Of a stretch of DNA of 64,000 nucleotides, positions 36,295-43,789 are shown in pieces. Below the pieces are notes generated by a model, which was not told where the DNA came from, ran no database searches, and saw nothing but the letters and a program-made list of their open reading frames with translations. How positions within the stretch are numbered: the first letter of the stretch is position 1; each line of letters opens with the position of its first letter. This DNA comes from Laspinema sp963821735 (GTDB taxonomy: Bacteria; Cyanobacteriota; Cyanobacteriia; Cyanobacteriales; Laspinemataceae): positions 958,800 to 1,022,799 of the forward strand of contig CAWGFK010000070.1 of assembly GCA_963821735.1 (NCBI GenBank), in the 5' to 3' direction. A program made the position numbers and the translations under genes.

Positions 36295-36520
36295 AACAAA
36301 ACAACACCCAAGACTTACTCGCTGAGTGATTTCCTCTCAATTTCAATGTTCGCAGTCTACCTAACTTAATCAGTTTAGGAGTATTGCTGCCGATTCCACT
36401 ATTTGAGGAAATATCAGCCCTTAGTTTGGGTGTTGTTCGGGTTTTGGTACGCGACAGATGTTAGATTAAACAGCTTGAACCTCTTTAAGCTAATTTGAAC
36501 TTGGCTGTTGTAATCTGCCA
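36295..36520. ncRNA. Putative structured RNA, copy 1
   Basis: A nested set of stems. P1: AACAACACCCAA (36300-36311) with TTGGGTGTTGTT (36426-36437). After a one-base bulge, P1 extends by ACT/AGT (36313-36315 with 36423-36425). P2: GCTGA/TCAGC (36321-36325, 36414-36418) and ATTTCCTC/GAGGAAAT (36329-36336, 36405-36412). P3: GCAG/CTGC and CCTAA/TTAGG (36352-36355, 36360-36364, 36375-36379, 36387-36390). P4, a separate 3' domain: AGATTAAACAGC (36463-36474) with GCTGTTGTAATCT (36504-36516), enclosing AGCTT/AAGCT. The transcribed strand cannot be told, and no known RNA family is recognised. Confidence 0.6.
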
Positions 36521-36791
36521 GAGAAGCTCTTTCTTGCTTCTATATATTTAATTTAGCACGCTTTTGAGCAATGGCAAGGGAATGATATAAAACTTTACTT
36601 AATTTATCGGAGGCTGGGTTCCCTCGTAAATTCCTCTAAATTCAGGGCGGACCATCAGATGAAGGCTTCTTTTCACAGTGGGTTCTTGTCAGGGAGCAGT
36701 GCGATCGCAACTTCTGCTCTTCTTCAAAGGTTTCCATCCGATGGCCAAGGAAGGGATTTTAAAAACTAAGTTTCCTGGAAACCGTGACCCA

Positions 36792-37022
36792 AACAAAACA
36801 ACACCCAAGACCTACTCGCTGAGTGATTTCCTCTCAATTTCAATGTTCGCAGGCTGCCTAACTTAAACAGTTTAGGAGTATTGCTGCCGATTCCATGATT
36901 TGAGGAAATATCAGCCCTTGGTTTGGGTGTTGTTGGGGGTTTGATACGACGAGACAGATGTTAGATTAAACAGCTTGAACCTCTTTAAGCTAATTTGAAC
37001 TTGTCTGCTGTTATCTGCCAGG
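36792..37022. ncRNA. Putative structured RNA, copy 2
   Basis: Same architecture as copy 1. P1 is at 36797-36808 with 36923-36934, P2 at 36818-36822/36911-36915 and 36826-36833/36902-36909, and P4 at 36963-36974 with 37007-37016. One P1 pair has changed on both sides: T36315-A36423 in copy 1 is C36812-G36920 here. In P3 an A-T pair becomes G-T. Most other differences fall in loops (for example TTAATCA versus TTAAACA). This is the pattern expected if the fold is maintained. Confidence 0.6.
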
Positions 37023-37040
37023 GAAGCTCTTTCGGCTTCA

Positions 37041-37619
37041 TTTATTAATTTATCATCATTTTCCTATAATGCAAGCCCAAGCAATAAAGGTTTACATAAA
37101 TCAGAGCAAACTCACTCAAAAGTATGAATTTAAGTAAACATTGGCCTCAATCGGGGGTTCACCAGGGTGCAAGAGACTTGCGATGCCATAGATTTCGGGG
37201 TCCGATGCCAGGTAGCTTGTCCTACAGGCTCGGGACAGCATTCGACACCCAGGATAAGCAATCGGGGTTTTGGCGCAAATGGGCGGCGAATGAGTAAAGA
37301 TTTTGTAAAACAAACCGGGTTGACTTCCTGTGACTGTATCCCCAAACTCAGTGATTGCTCTAAAAGGTGTCCAGCGAGTTATCAAAAATCCTCCCTCTGT
37401 CGAACCTCATTTTTTACAAGGGCAGAAATCTCAAACATCAGTGGACTCACTCCAGCTATCTATTTCTAAAGAAAGATGCAGTATCCCCCAATTTTTTCCT
37501 AGAGTGAGTTCAATTATTATCAATGGTCGCTCGGGCTAATTTTTAGAATTGGGATACCCGTGGCAACTTTGTTCTCATGGTCAGCATTGATCTGACTGTT
37601 TTTATTCGGAGGTTTCACA
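37041..37619. other. Non-coding stretch, no gene recognised
   Basis: Overlapping short open frames on both strands do not resemble proteins and lack ribosome sites. There is one AAACCGGGTT half-repeat near 37312. A GGAGGTTTCACA ribosome-binding stretch at about 37608-37619 immediately precedes the lipoprotein ATG. Confidence 0.5.
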
Positions 37620-38182
37620 ATGTTAAATAGATTTAACAAGACATCCCTTAACAAACGCAGCCCTCTGGTTCGCGGATCTTCCCTGTTTGGAAAGGTGAAT
37701 GGGGCGATCGCCCTGGGACTGATGCTCCTGGTACTCCCAGCTTGCGACGCGACGGATCAAACCACGATGACGACCCCCACAGACCCGGGAATTGACACCA
37801 CAACGACCCCAGGCATGGAGACGACAGCCATGATCGCAGAGTTTGAGGAGGTTGCGGAGAATCCTAACCAGTTTATGGGTCAAATGGTGACCCTCAACGG
37901 TGAAGTGGCAGAAGTCCTTGGACCGAATGTTTTCCGGATCCAGGAAGATCAGCTCATTGGTGGGGATGATATCATTGTGATTACCACCGGAGCCAAACCC
38001 CGGTGATGGAAGATAGTCAAATCCAGGTGACGGGAGAAGTTCGTCAATTGGTGGTTACTGAAATCGAACGGGATTACGATCTCGGCTGGGATGATACTTT
38101 ACGCACTGAAATCGAACGGGAATACACGGACCGACCTGCGATCGTGGCCCAGTCCATTCAGCCAATGGTGACTACTCCCTAA
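37620..38182 (+). CDS. Lipoprotein with OB-fold-like domain, apparent frameshift near 38000
   Basis: Starts ATG 37620 behind GGAGG. Signal peptide with lipobox LPAC, Cys42 (LGLMLLVLPACDATDQ), then a Thr-rich linker and an OB-like beta domain (NPNQFMGQMVTLNGEVAEVLG, FRIQEDQL). The first frame stops at 38006. The protein clearly continues one frame back from ATG 38006 (MEDSQIQVTGEVRQLVVTE...) to TAA 38182. Adding one C to CCCC 37998-38001 would join them into about 187 residues. Envelope protein of unknown role, followed by a strong terminator. Confidence 0.7.
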
Positions 38183-38183
38183 C

Positions 38184-38444
38184 TTAGGCTGAGGCGATCG
38201 CTGGCTGAGTTTCCAAATAATCTAAATAAAAAGAGAAGAGAACCGGAGTTCTCTTCTCTTTTGTTTTGTTGGGGTTTTGGGAGGGGGTGGGGTTGCGATC
38301 GCCCGTTATGGATTCCCCTTTTAATTTCTTCCGCAACATCTGCTGCTGCTTCTTGAGTTGTCGTTGCCTTGCACTGCCGCCTTTGCCCTTGGTATTTCTC
38401 CCCTGACTCCGAGGAGACTCCCAGCGTTTGAGCCGTTGAGCCAT
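38184..38444 (-). CDS. Small basic hypothetical protein
   Basis: 86 residues from the ATG at 38442-38444. Residues 1-50 are strongly basic and Gln-rich (MAQRLKRWESPRSQGR..., KKQQQMLRKKLKGE), like a small nucleic-acid-binding or ribosome-associated protein. The C-terminal third is encoded by the terminator hairpin at 38229-38262, which is unusual. The true coding part may be shorter or the frame may be chance. Convergent with the lipoprotein gene. Confidence 0.38.
   Translation of the reverse strand: MAQRLKRWESPRSQGRNTKGKGGSARQRQLKKQQQMLRKKLKGESITGDRNPTPSQNPNKTKEKRTPVLFSFYLDYLETQPAIASA
38229..38267 (+). terminator. Strong bidirectional terminator
   Basis: AAAAGAGAAGAGAAC (38229-38243) and GTTCTCTTCTCTTTT (38248-38262) form a perfect 15-bp stem with a CGGA tetraloop, followed by TTGTTTTG. 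It lies 46 bp behind the restored lipoprotein stop. Confidence 0.85.
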
Positions 38445-38539
38445 TGTCTTAATCCTTCTGTGTGTAATGTTGATCAATCACTGTCTTTTACCATTGTAGC
38501 TGGGCTAACCCAGCACTTGTCAAGTCCGCAGTCGAGAAA

Positions 38540-38639
38540 CAGGACTGACGCAATTTTTAACATTAAACGCTAAATGTAGGGGCGATTCGCGAATCGCCTC
38601 TCCAGTTAGGGTGGATTCTCCAAATCTGCGTAAGTCCTG
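38540..38639. mobile_element. 100-bp MITE-like element
   Basis: Ends CAGGACTGACGCA (38540-38552) and TGCGTAAGTCCTG (38627-38639) are inverted repeats with one mismatch over 13 bp. Inside is a TGTAGGGGCGATTCGCGAAT hairpin of the same type as at 18736 and 29771. No clear target duplication is seen. The AGGACTTACGCA-type end also begins the relic at 18707. No coding capacity, so it would need a transposase in trans. Confidence 0.65.
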
Positions 38640-38718
38640 TCTAAGCGCGACGGAGTAGGCTAGAGGGCGAGAAATGATAGACTTGGAGCAAGACGTCTAA
38701 TCTTTTTATGAGGTCAGC

Positions 38719-38937
38719 ATGAACACAGAGTTCACTCAAGTTTTTGAGTTAGCCCTCTCGGAAAAGTTGCAACTTTTAGAAGACTTATGGGACAGCATTG
38801 CCGAAGCCCCAGAGCAAATTCCTGTGCTGAACTGGCAAAAAGAAGAATTAGCTACAAGAAAGGCTGCCTATTTGCAGAATCCTGAGTCCGGCAGTTCATG
38901 GGAAGCCGCGAAAGCACGAATTCGCAACGGGCAGTAG
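38719..38937 (+). CDS. Putative addiction-module antitoxin (ParD/RelB-like, TIGR02574-like)
   Basis: 72 residues, ATG 38719. The pattern FTQVFELALSEKLQLLEDLWDSIAEAPEQIPVLNWQKEELATRKAAYLQNPESGSSWEAAKARI matches the 'putative addiction module component' family: a leucine-rich helix, then RxxxYxxxPxxGxxWEEVKxRI. These small proteins bind and neutralise a RelE/ParE-type toxin encoded just downstream. Here the toxin frame starts 4 bp later but is interrupted. Confidence 0.85.
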   Translation: MNTEFTQVFELALSEKLQLLEDLWDSIAEAPEQIPVLNWQKEELATRKAAYLQNPESGSSWEAAKARIRNGQ

Positions 38938-38941
38938 GATA

Positions 38942-39242
38942 ATGTTGAGAACATTAATCATTTTGCCAGAGGCAGAACAAGATGTAGCCCAGGCTTTTGG
39001 GTGGTATGAAGAACAGGAATTTGGCTTAGGCGAAGAATTTCTACGTTGTATTGATGCTTGTATTCAGTTTATTCGCAGAAGACCTTCGGATTTATCCCGT
39101 CGTCCATGAAAGCTATCGAAGGGCTGTAGTTCGCCGCTTCCCTTATGTTGTGTTCTATGAATATTCAGAGACTAAAGTGATGATTTACGCAGTTTTTCAC
39201 TGTTCTCAAAATCCGAAAAAATGGCGTAGTCGGTTTGAATAG
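38942..39242 (+). pseudogene. RelE/ParE-family toxin, frameshifted
   Basis: From ATG 38942 the frame encodes a ParE start (TLIILPEAEQDVAQAFGWYEEQEFGLGEEFLRCIDACIQFIRRRP) and then stops at 39107-39109. The expected continuation, IYPVVHESYRRAVVRRFPYVVFYEY...NPKKW, lies one base further in another frame to 39242. One extra base near 39083-39090 explains it; removing it gives about 99 residues, the normal size. The antitoxin is intact. The break is either real inactivation or a consensus error like others in this window. Confidence 0.8.
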
Positions 39243-39348
39243 CACGGATCCAGTTCAGGCCCAGCCCCTTTTGCAGAAAACCCTAAAAAATAAAGGTCCT
39301 CAGCTTTTGACTGAGAACCCCTATTTTGTTCTTCCGATATTAGAGAGT

Positions 39349-39429
39349 GGGCGAGGCGAGAGTCGAACTCGCACGACCGAAGCCGCCACATTTTGAGTGT
39401 GGTGCGTCTACCAATTTCGCCACTCGCCC
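39349..39429 (-). tRNA. tRNA-Leu (anticodon CAA)
   Basis: 81 nt on the minus strand. Acceptor arm GGGCGAG pairs with CTCGCCC, the D-arm has TTGGTAGACGC as in leucine tRNAs, and the anticodon stem CCACA/TGTGG closes loop CTCAAAA (anticodon CAA). There is a long variable arm and a GTTCGACTC T-loop. No CCA encoded. The first 22 nt overlap the end of the M48 protease gene. Confidence 0.95.
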
Positions 39430-40283
39430 TTTTTCTCGGTTTCACTACTATAACACATTTTTCCTTTTTGCAACAAAGTTTCATAATCTTTGCTGCTGGC
39501 CCAGCGATCAATCTCTCTAGCCCTGAGTACAGGCAGGGGATGGGTGAGTTGGCCGGTTTGGGCTTCCCTGAGCAAAAGTCCCAGTTCTGTACTGCTGCTC
39601 TCATCGTAAGCACGAGCTTGGGCGAGAAAGGCATCCAAATTGAGTTGGGGAGCCAAAGTCGGAGAACCCCCGGCCAATTTCATCAGGACCGAACTGACGA
39701 CTCGCGAGTCCTGAGTGGCTAATAAGGCCGCGCGATCGCAGCTAAACTCGGCGCATCTGACCCACTGCAAAATTTGAGCTTGGAGGGTTTGGGCCAATAA
39801 AGCCCCCACCGCAGACAGTTGTCCTGCCGCTAACATAATCAGATTCGCCAGAGTTAAATACACTCCATGTTCGCATTTGAGATGCCCAAGCTCATGTCCA
39901 ATCACCGCCTGGATTTCTTCCGGTGTCAGCAGTTCGATCAGCGAGGTGTGAATCACCACAAAGGGTTTTTTGCCCCGCATCGCGAAGGTATAAGCATTCG
40001 GCATCGGATGTTGACGAACATAGAGTTCGGGGGTCTCTAAATCCAAAACCTGGCAGGCTTCCTTGAGCAACTGATGCAACTCGGGCAACTGTTGCTCACT
40101 GACCAAAACGCTAGAAGCAATATTATCCAGGTAAAAAAATTGTTCCCCAATCGAACCGAGCAACTGGCGGACGATTAGGTCTAGTCCAGGGAGTTGCTTG
40201 AGGGATTGGGTTGCTTTCAGATCCAGAGGATGACGAAAGCCATCTGCTTTGAGTCCGATCAGGGGTGTTTTTGGAAAAGCCAT
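39408..40283 (-). CDS. M48 family metalloprotease (HtpX-like)
   Basis: 291 residues. The zinc motif His130-Glu-Leu-Gly-His134 (VIGHELGHLKCEHG) is followed by a hydrophobic segment (about 142-168) and the third ligand Glu179 in CAEFSCDRAALLA. A membrane-associated peptidase, probably for protein quality control. The last residues (GEWRNW) and the TAG stop are read from the 5' part of the tRNA-Leu gene on the same strand, so gene and tRNA overlap by 22 nt. Relatives probably end a little earlier; the tail is likely dispensable (inference). Confidence 0.9.
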   Translation of the reverse strand: MAFPKTPLIGLKADGFRHPLDLKATQSLKQLPGLDLIVRQLLGSIGEQFFYLDNIASSVLVSEQQLPELHQLLKEACQVLDLETPELYVRQHPMPNAYTFAMRGKKPFVVIHTSLIELLTPEEIQAVIGHELGHLKCEHGVYLTLANLIMLAAGQLSAVGALLAQTLQAQILQWVRCAEFSCDRAALLATQDSRVVSSVLMKLAGGSPTLAPQLNLDAFLAQARAYDESSSTELGLLLREAQTGQLTHPLPVLRAREIDRWASSKDYETLLQKGKMCYSSETEKKGEWRNW

Positions 40284-40366
40284 GCCAGTTTAGGGACTAA
40301 GGTCTGATGACAGAGAATTAAGCGGTTTTCAGAGGAAGAAGAGACTTCCAGAAACCGCTTGCCCTT

Positions 40367-41742
40367 TTATTTTAGTGCGGATTGAGAAGATTGGATGGCG
40401 GTTGAGTTGGCTTCGCTCTCAGGAGGAGCCGGTTCTCGCTTAATCCGAACCCCGAGCTGTTGGAGTTTGAGGTCGAGGTTTTCGTAGCCGCGATCCAGGT
40501 GCTGCAACCCTTGAATGGTCGTTTTACCCTGAGCGGCTAAAGCGGCGATCGCCAAGGCTGCCGAGGCGCGAAGGTCTGTTGCCATCACCGGAGCACCGTG
40601 AGGTGGGGTACACCCCGCACGATCGCCGTATTGCCTTTGACGCGAATATCTGCTCCCATGCGATTTAACTCAGCCACATGGCGCAGGCGATTTTCAAAGA
40701 CGGTTTCGCTAATCAGGCTATCCCCATTACTCACCGTTAGCAAGGCCATAAATTGAGCTTGCATATCCGTGGGAAATCCAGGATAGGGCAAGGTTTCGAT
40801 ATCCGTTGGCTGAATGATATCCGGTCCAATCACTCGCAGGCGATCGGGGCCTTCCATAATGATTTGCGCGCCGGTTTGCTTGAGTTTGGAAATTACCGGA
40901 GTCAGATGGTCACTGATCACGGGATAGAGACTGATATCTGAGCGAGAAATTGCTCCAGCAACTAAGAAGGTTCCGGCTTCAATGCGATCGGGAATGATCG
41001 GATAGTCCGCCGTATGCAGCCGGGGAACCCCTTCAATCACAATGGTTTTGGTCCCCGCACCGCGAATTTTTGCCCCTAGAGCGTTACAGAAGTTCGCCAA
41101 ATCAATGACTTCTGGCTCTTGGGCGACATTATCCAGGATGGTTTCTCCATCAGCGAGGGTGGCCGCCATCATCAGGGTTTCGGTGGCACCGACGCTGGGA
41201 TAGTCGAGGTAAAATTTAGCGCCTTTTAAGCGGCGATCGCGTCCCGGGACGGACGCATGAACCATACCATGCTCGATATAGACATTAGCGCCCAGAGCTT
41301 GCAGTCCGCGAACGTGGATATCCACGGGTCTGGCCCCGATCGCGCAGCCACCGGGAAGGGGAACATGAGCTTCTCCCAATCGGGCCAGGATCGGTCCAAT
41401 CGCAAAGAAACTCGCCCGCAGTTGGCTGACTAATTCGTAGGGGGCTTCGGAAGTCGTGATATCCCGAGCGTTGATATCCAGGATATCGCCGTTCCATTGG
41501 AGATCGACCCCGAGGGCCGAAAGCACTTGACCCATGCGAATCGCATCCACCAGGGATGGCACATTTCGCAACCGACAGGGTTCCGGACAAAGCAGGGACC
41601 CGGCCATGATCACTAAGGCGGCATTTTTGGCCCCGCTAATTTTGACTTGTCCTTGCAGGGGATGGCCTCCCCAAATATGTAGGACCGAGGGGTCAGCTTC
41701 GTGAGAGTTGGTGATGTTGAGCGAACCGAGAGAGGCAGTAAT
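40367..41742 (-). CDS. murA: UDP-N-acetylglucosamine 1-carboxyvinyltransferase, frameshifted; probable ATT start
   Basis: First committed step of peptidoglycan synthesis. Seen: GQVKISGAKNAALVIMAG at the N-terminus, the catalytic Cys loop LPGGCAIGARPVDIH, LDYPSVGATETLMMAATLA, PYPGFPTDMQAQFMALL and the C-terminal ATDLRASAALAIAALAA...HLDRGYENL. Two oddities. First, the N-terminal coding extends upstream of the only standard start (GTG 41613) with no ATG/GTG/TTG; ATT at 41740-41742 lies 8 nt after a perfect GGAGG. Second, the frame breaks near 40594-40600, where one missing G (GG for GGG on the coding strand) separates the last ~73 residues. Restored length is about 458 residues. Confidence 0.9.
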
Positions 41743-42111
41743 AGGTCTATCCTCCAGAATCAGTGGATGTGGTACACCTTTCGATTTGGTTTTGATTCTA
41801 CCGGAAATATTTTAGATGTCCAGATTTATACCTAAAAAAATCTATTCCGGTAACCCCTGATACCAATAGAATCTTACCGTTAGCTATTTTGTATCCAGTG
41901 ATGTGGATTTCACGGCGAGGACCTCCTCACGGTCCGCATCATTTGGGAAAACAATTCTAGCGGGTGTCTTCTGGTGTACCTTAACTGGACATTCCTCAAA
42001 AGTGTAGTGGGTAGATGACGTAATTGGGAAAAAAACTTTTTTAAATTGACCCCTTGACATCCATGAGGAACTGAGGCACTATGGTAAATCGGAGTGCAAA
42101 ACTGCATTTTC
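41743..42111. other. Non-coding spacer between divergent murA and tRNA-Leu
   Basis: No gene. It must contain the murA promoter (minus) and the tRNA promoter (plus). A GAGGACCTCCTC hairpin lies near 41917-41929. The tRNA promoter candidate is listed separately. Confidence 0.5.
42054..42085 (+). promoter_or_regulatory. Probable promoter of tRNA-Leu(CAG)
   Basis: A consensus TTGACA lies at 42054-42059. Candidate -10 boxes are CACTAT (42077-42082, 17-bp spacing) or TATGGT (42080-42085). The tRNA starts at 42112, a suitable distance. Confidence 0.5.
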
Positions 42112-42195
42112 GCGGAACTGGCGGAATTGGTAGACGCGCTAGATTCAGGTTCTAGTGTCCGCAAGGACTTCCGGGTTCAAGTCCCGGGTTCCGCA
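42112..42195 (+). tRNA. tRNA-Leu (anticodon CAG)
   Basis: 84 nt. Acceptor GCGGAAC pairs with GTTCCGC, with discriminator A. D-arm TTGGTAGACGC, anticodon stem CTAGA/TCTAG around TTCAGGT (anticodon CAG), a long variable arm TGTCCGCAAGGACT and T-loop GTTCAAGTC. No CCA encoded. A SpoU methyltransferase gene starts 23 bp downstream. Confidence 0.95.
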
Positions 42196-42218
42196 TCTAC
42201 AACTCATGTAATACCTCA

Positions 42219-43016
42219 ATGTTGACGAGCCTTCAGAATCCTCTGGTCAAGCAGATGCGGAAGTTGCACGCAGCAAAGGAGCGCGATCGCCAGCAACTGT
42301 TTTTGTTGGAAGGGACGCACCTCTTGGAGGAAGCCTGTGGGGTGGATTATCCCCTAGAGGTGGTCTGTTTTACCCCGGAGTGGCAAGCGCGCTATCCTGA
42401 ATTATCGGAAACCGTGACCCAGCGATCGCCCCGGTGTGAACTCGTCAATGAAGCAGTCATCAAAGCAGTCGCCACTACAGTCCAACCCGATGGGGTCGTG
42501 GCAATCGCCAAACGGCGCGAGTCGGCAGTCCCCTCGATTCCCCAGTCCGGATTGACCCTCGCCTTAGAAACCCTCCAAGACCCAGGCAATCTCGGCACTC
42601 TAATTAGAACTGCTGCCGCCACGGGAACTCAAGGCATTTGGCTGAGTGCGGATAGTGTGGATGCCGCCTCTCCAAAAGTGTTACGCGCCTCTGCTGGACA
42701 GTGGTTTCGCTTGCCGGTTTCTGTGAGTGCGGACTTGAAAAGCGATGTCATCCGCGCACAAGAACAAGGGGTGCAGGTGATTTCCACTACCGCCGATGCA
42801 CCCCTAACTTATTGGGAAATTGATTATCAGCAACCCACTATAGTCTTACTCGGCAATGAGGGTGCAGGATTATCCGCCGACTTACTCTCTACTGCCGATT
42901 ATCAAGTTCGGATTCCCTTGCAGTCTGGGGTCGAATCCTTAAATGTGGCGATCGCCGCCGCCTTAATTTTATATGAAGCGCTCCGTCAAACCAGCCATTC
43001 GTCCCAGGTTTCTTGA
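42219..43016 (+). CDS. TrmH/SpoU family RNA 2'-O-methyltransferase
   Basis: 265 residues. A N-terminal substrate-binding part (VKQMRKLHAAKERDRQQLFLLEGTHLL) precedes the SPOUT knot with its three motifs: LALETLQDPGNLGTLIRTAAATG, IVLLGNEGAGLSAD and VRIPLQSGVESLNVAIAAALILYEA. Such enzymes methylate ribose in 23S rRNA or tRNA using SAM. The exact target cannot be read from sequence. Directly behind a tRNA gene, possibly sharing its transcript. Confidence 0.9.
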   Translation: MLTSLQNPLVKQMRKLHAAKERDRQQLFLLEGTHLLEEACGVDYPLEVVCFTPEWQARYPELSETVTQRSPRCELVNEAVIKAVATTVQPDGVVAIAKRRESAVPSIPQSGLTLALETLQDPGNLGTLIRTAAATGTQGIWLSADSVDAASPKVLRASAGQWFRLPVSVSADLKSDVIRAQEQGVQVISTTADAPLTYWEIDYQQPTIVLLGNEGAGLSADLLSTADYQVRIPLQSGVESLNVAIAAALILYEALRQTSHSSQVS

Positions 43017-43049
43017 ACTGAGGCGATCGGACTCAAAACCCTAACTGGA

Positions 43050-43298
43050 TTAATCTTCAGCTTCGGGTTTGTGCAGTTCTTTAAAAAATTCATCAATATC
43101 AGCCACTGCCTCTTCCAGATCATGGAGGGTAAAAGTCGCCTTCTCTTCTTCTGCCGTCTGAATCGCTTGTCGTTCAGCTTCGCGAGCAGATGCAGCCTTC
43201 TGGTCCTCAACCAATTGCAAACGCTCTTGCAACGCATTTAGAGAATCTAAGAATGCCTTCTCCGCTGCCTCCCGGTCTTCGTGCTGATGGTTACTCAT
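43050..43298 (-). CDS. Small acidic coiled-coil protein
   Basis: 82 residues from the ATG at 43296-43298, chosen because GGGAG lies 10 nt upstream; longer in-frame starts have no such site. Almost entirely helical with heptad-like spacing (FLDSLNALQERLQLVEDQKAASAREAERQAIQTAEEEKA) and an acidic tail ending in KPEAED. No domain recognised. Convergent with the methyltransferase gene. Confidence 0.65.
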   Translation of the reverse strand: MSNHQHEDREAAEKAFLDSLNALQERLQLVEDQKAASAREAERQAIQTAEEEKATFTLHDLEEAVADIDEFFKELHKPEAED

Positions 43299-43403
43299 AA
43301 CAAATTGACTCCCAATTGAATATGCACCACCCCAATGAGCTCCGATTCCGGAGAGTGGGACGAGTACAAAGACTATGCCGTCGGTTGTACAGTGCAGATG
43401 CAT

Positions 43404-43789
43404 CCAATGATCCCTAGGGCATCGATACAGTCTTAGAGAACAACAGACAAAAACCCGAGTTTCTGGCCCTAAATTGTTGCTCTGATGTAGAGATTTTCTA
43501 AAAACCCTGGGTTCTAACCTCTACTGTACTGGCAGTCTCCCCGGGTTGGGCAGATTGTTTTACCCCACCCTAGGAATGTTGCCCAACCCATCTTCTTAGC
43601 CCTGATCTAATGATCTAAAGTGGGTCCGATTCCGTTCCCCCAATCCAGCTAAATTTATCCCGATTGGAGAAAACTGGCTATTTTGCGATCGCCCTCAAAC
43701 AGCACCCAGAGGTTAAACCCCATCAGGTAGAGAAGGCAAAACCTACCGGGGGTAAAAACCACCGCCTACCCGGGAGGAAAACGGTTTGT
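43404..43789. other. Repeat-bearing spacer
   Basis: No gene. Contains a diverged GAAACC/GGTTTC-type pair (AAACCCGAGTTTCT at 43451-43464 and ACCCTGGGTTCT at 43504-43515). It also contains a perfect GGGTTGGGCA / TGCCCAACCC inverted repeat at about 43543-43591 with a 27-nt loop. Confidence 0.6.

Larger units (their letters stand above)
36021..37040. repeat. Tandem duplication of a ~500-bp non-coding unit
   Basis: Unit 1 starts near 36021 (TTTCTTGCTCTTTTAATTTA) and unit 2 near 36530. Both contain TTTAATTTAGCACGCTTTT, a TCAGGGAGCAG-GCGATCGC block, and a highly similar 3' half (offset 497 bp). The first halves have diverged much more than the second halves. No open frame is shared, so selection (if any) acts on the DNA or RNA. 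See the two ncRNA entries. Confidence 0.9.

Noticed and set aside
36295..36520. Group II intron or integron attC interpretation of the duplicated unit
   Set aside because: No intron domain V-like hairpin, no reverse transcriptase, and the core-site patterns of attC are not present in the right arrangement.
37116..37539. Overlapping open frames of 60-100 codons on both strands
   Set aside because: No protein-like motifs, Cys/Pro/Ser-heavy composition, no ribosome binding sites, and mutual overlap; treated as non-coding.
38229..38267. Treating the hairpin as a mobile repeat
   Set aside because: Position behind the lipoprotein gene, perfect stem, tetraloop and T-rich tail fit a terminator; no second copy seen.
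41910..42164. Minus-strand open frame of 84 codons
   Set aside because: It runs through the tRNA-Leu(CAG) gene and its promoter.
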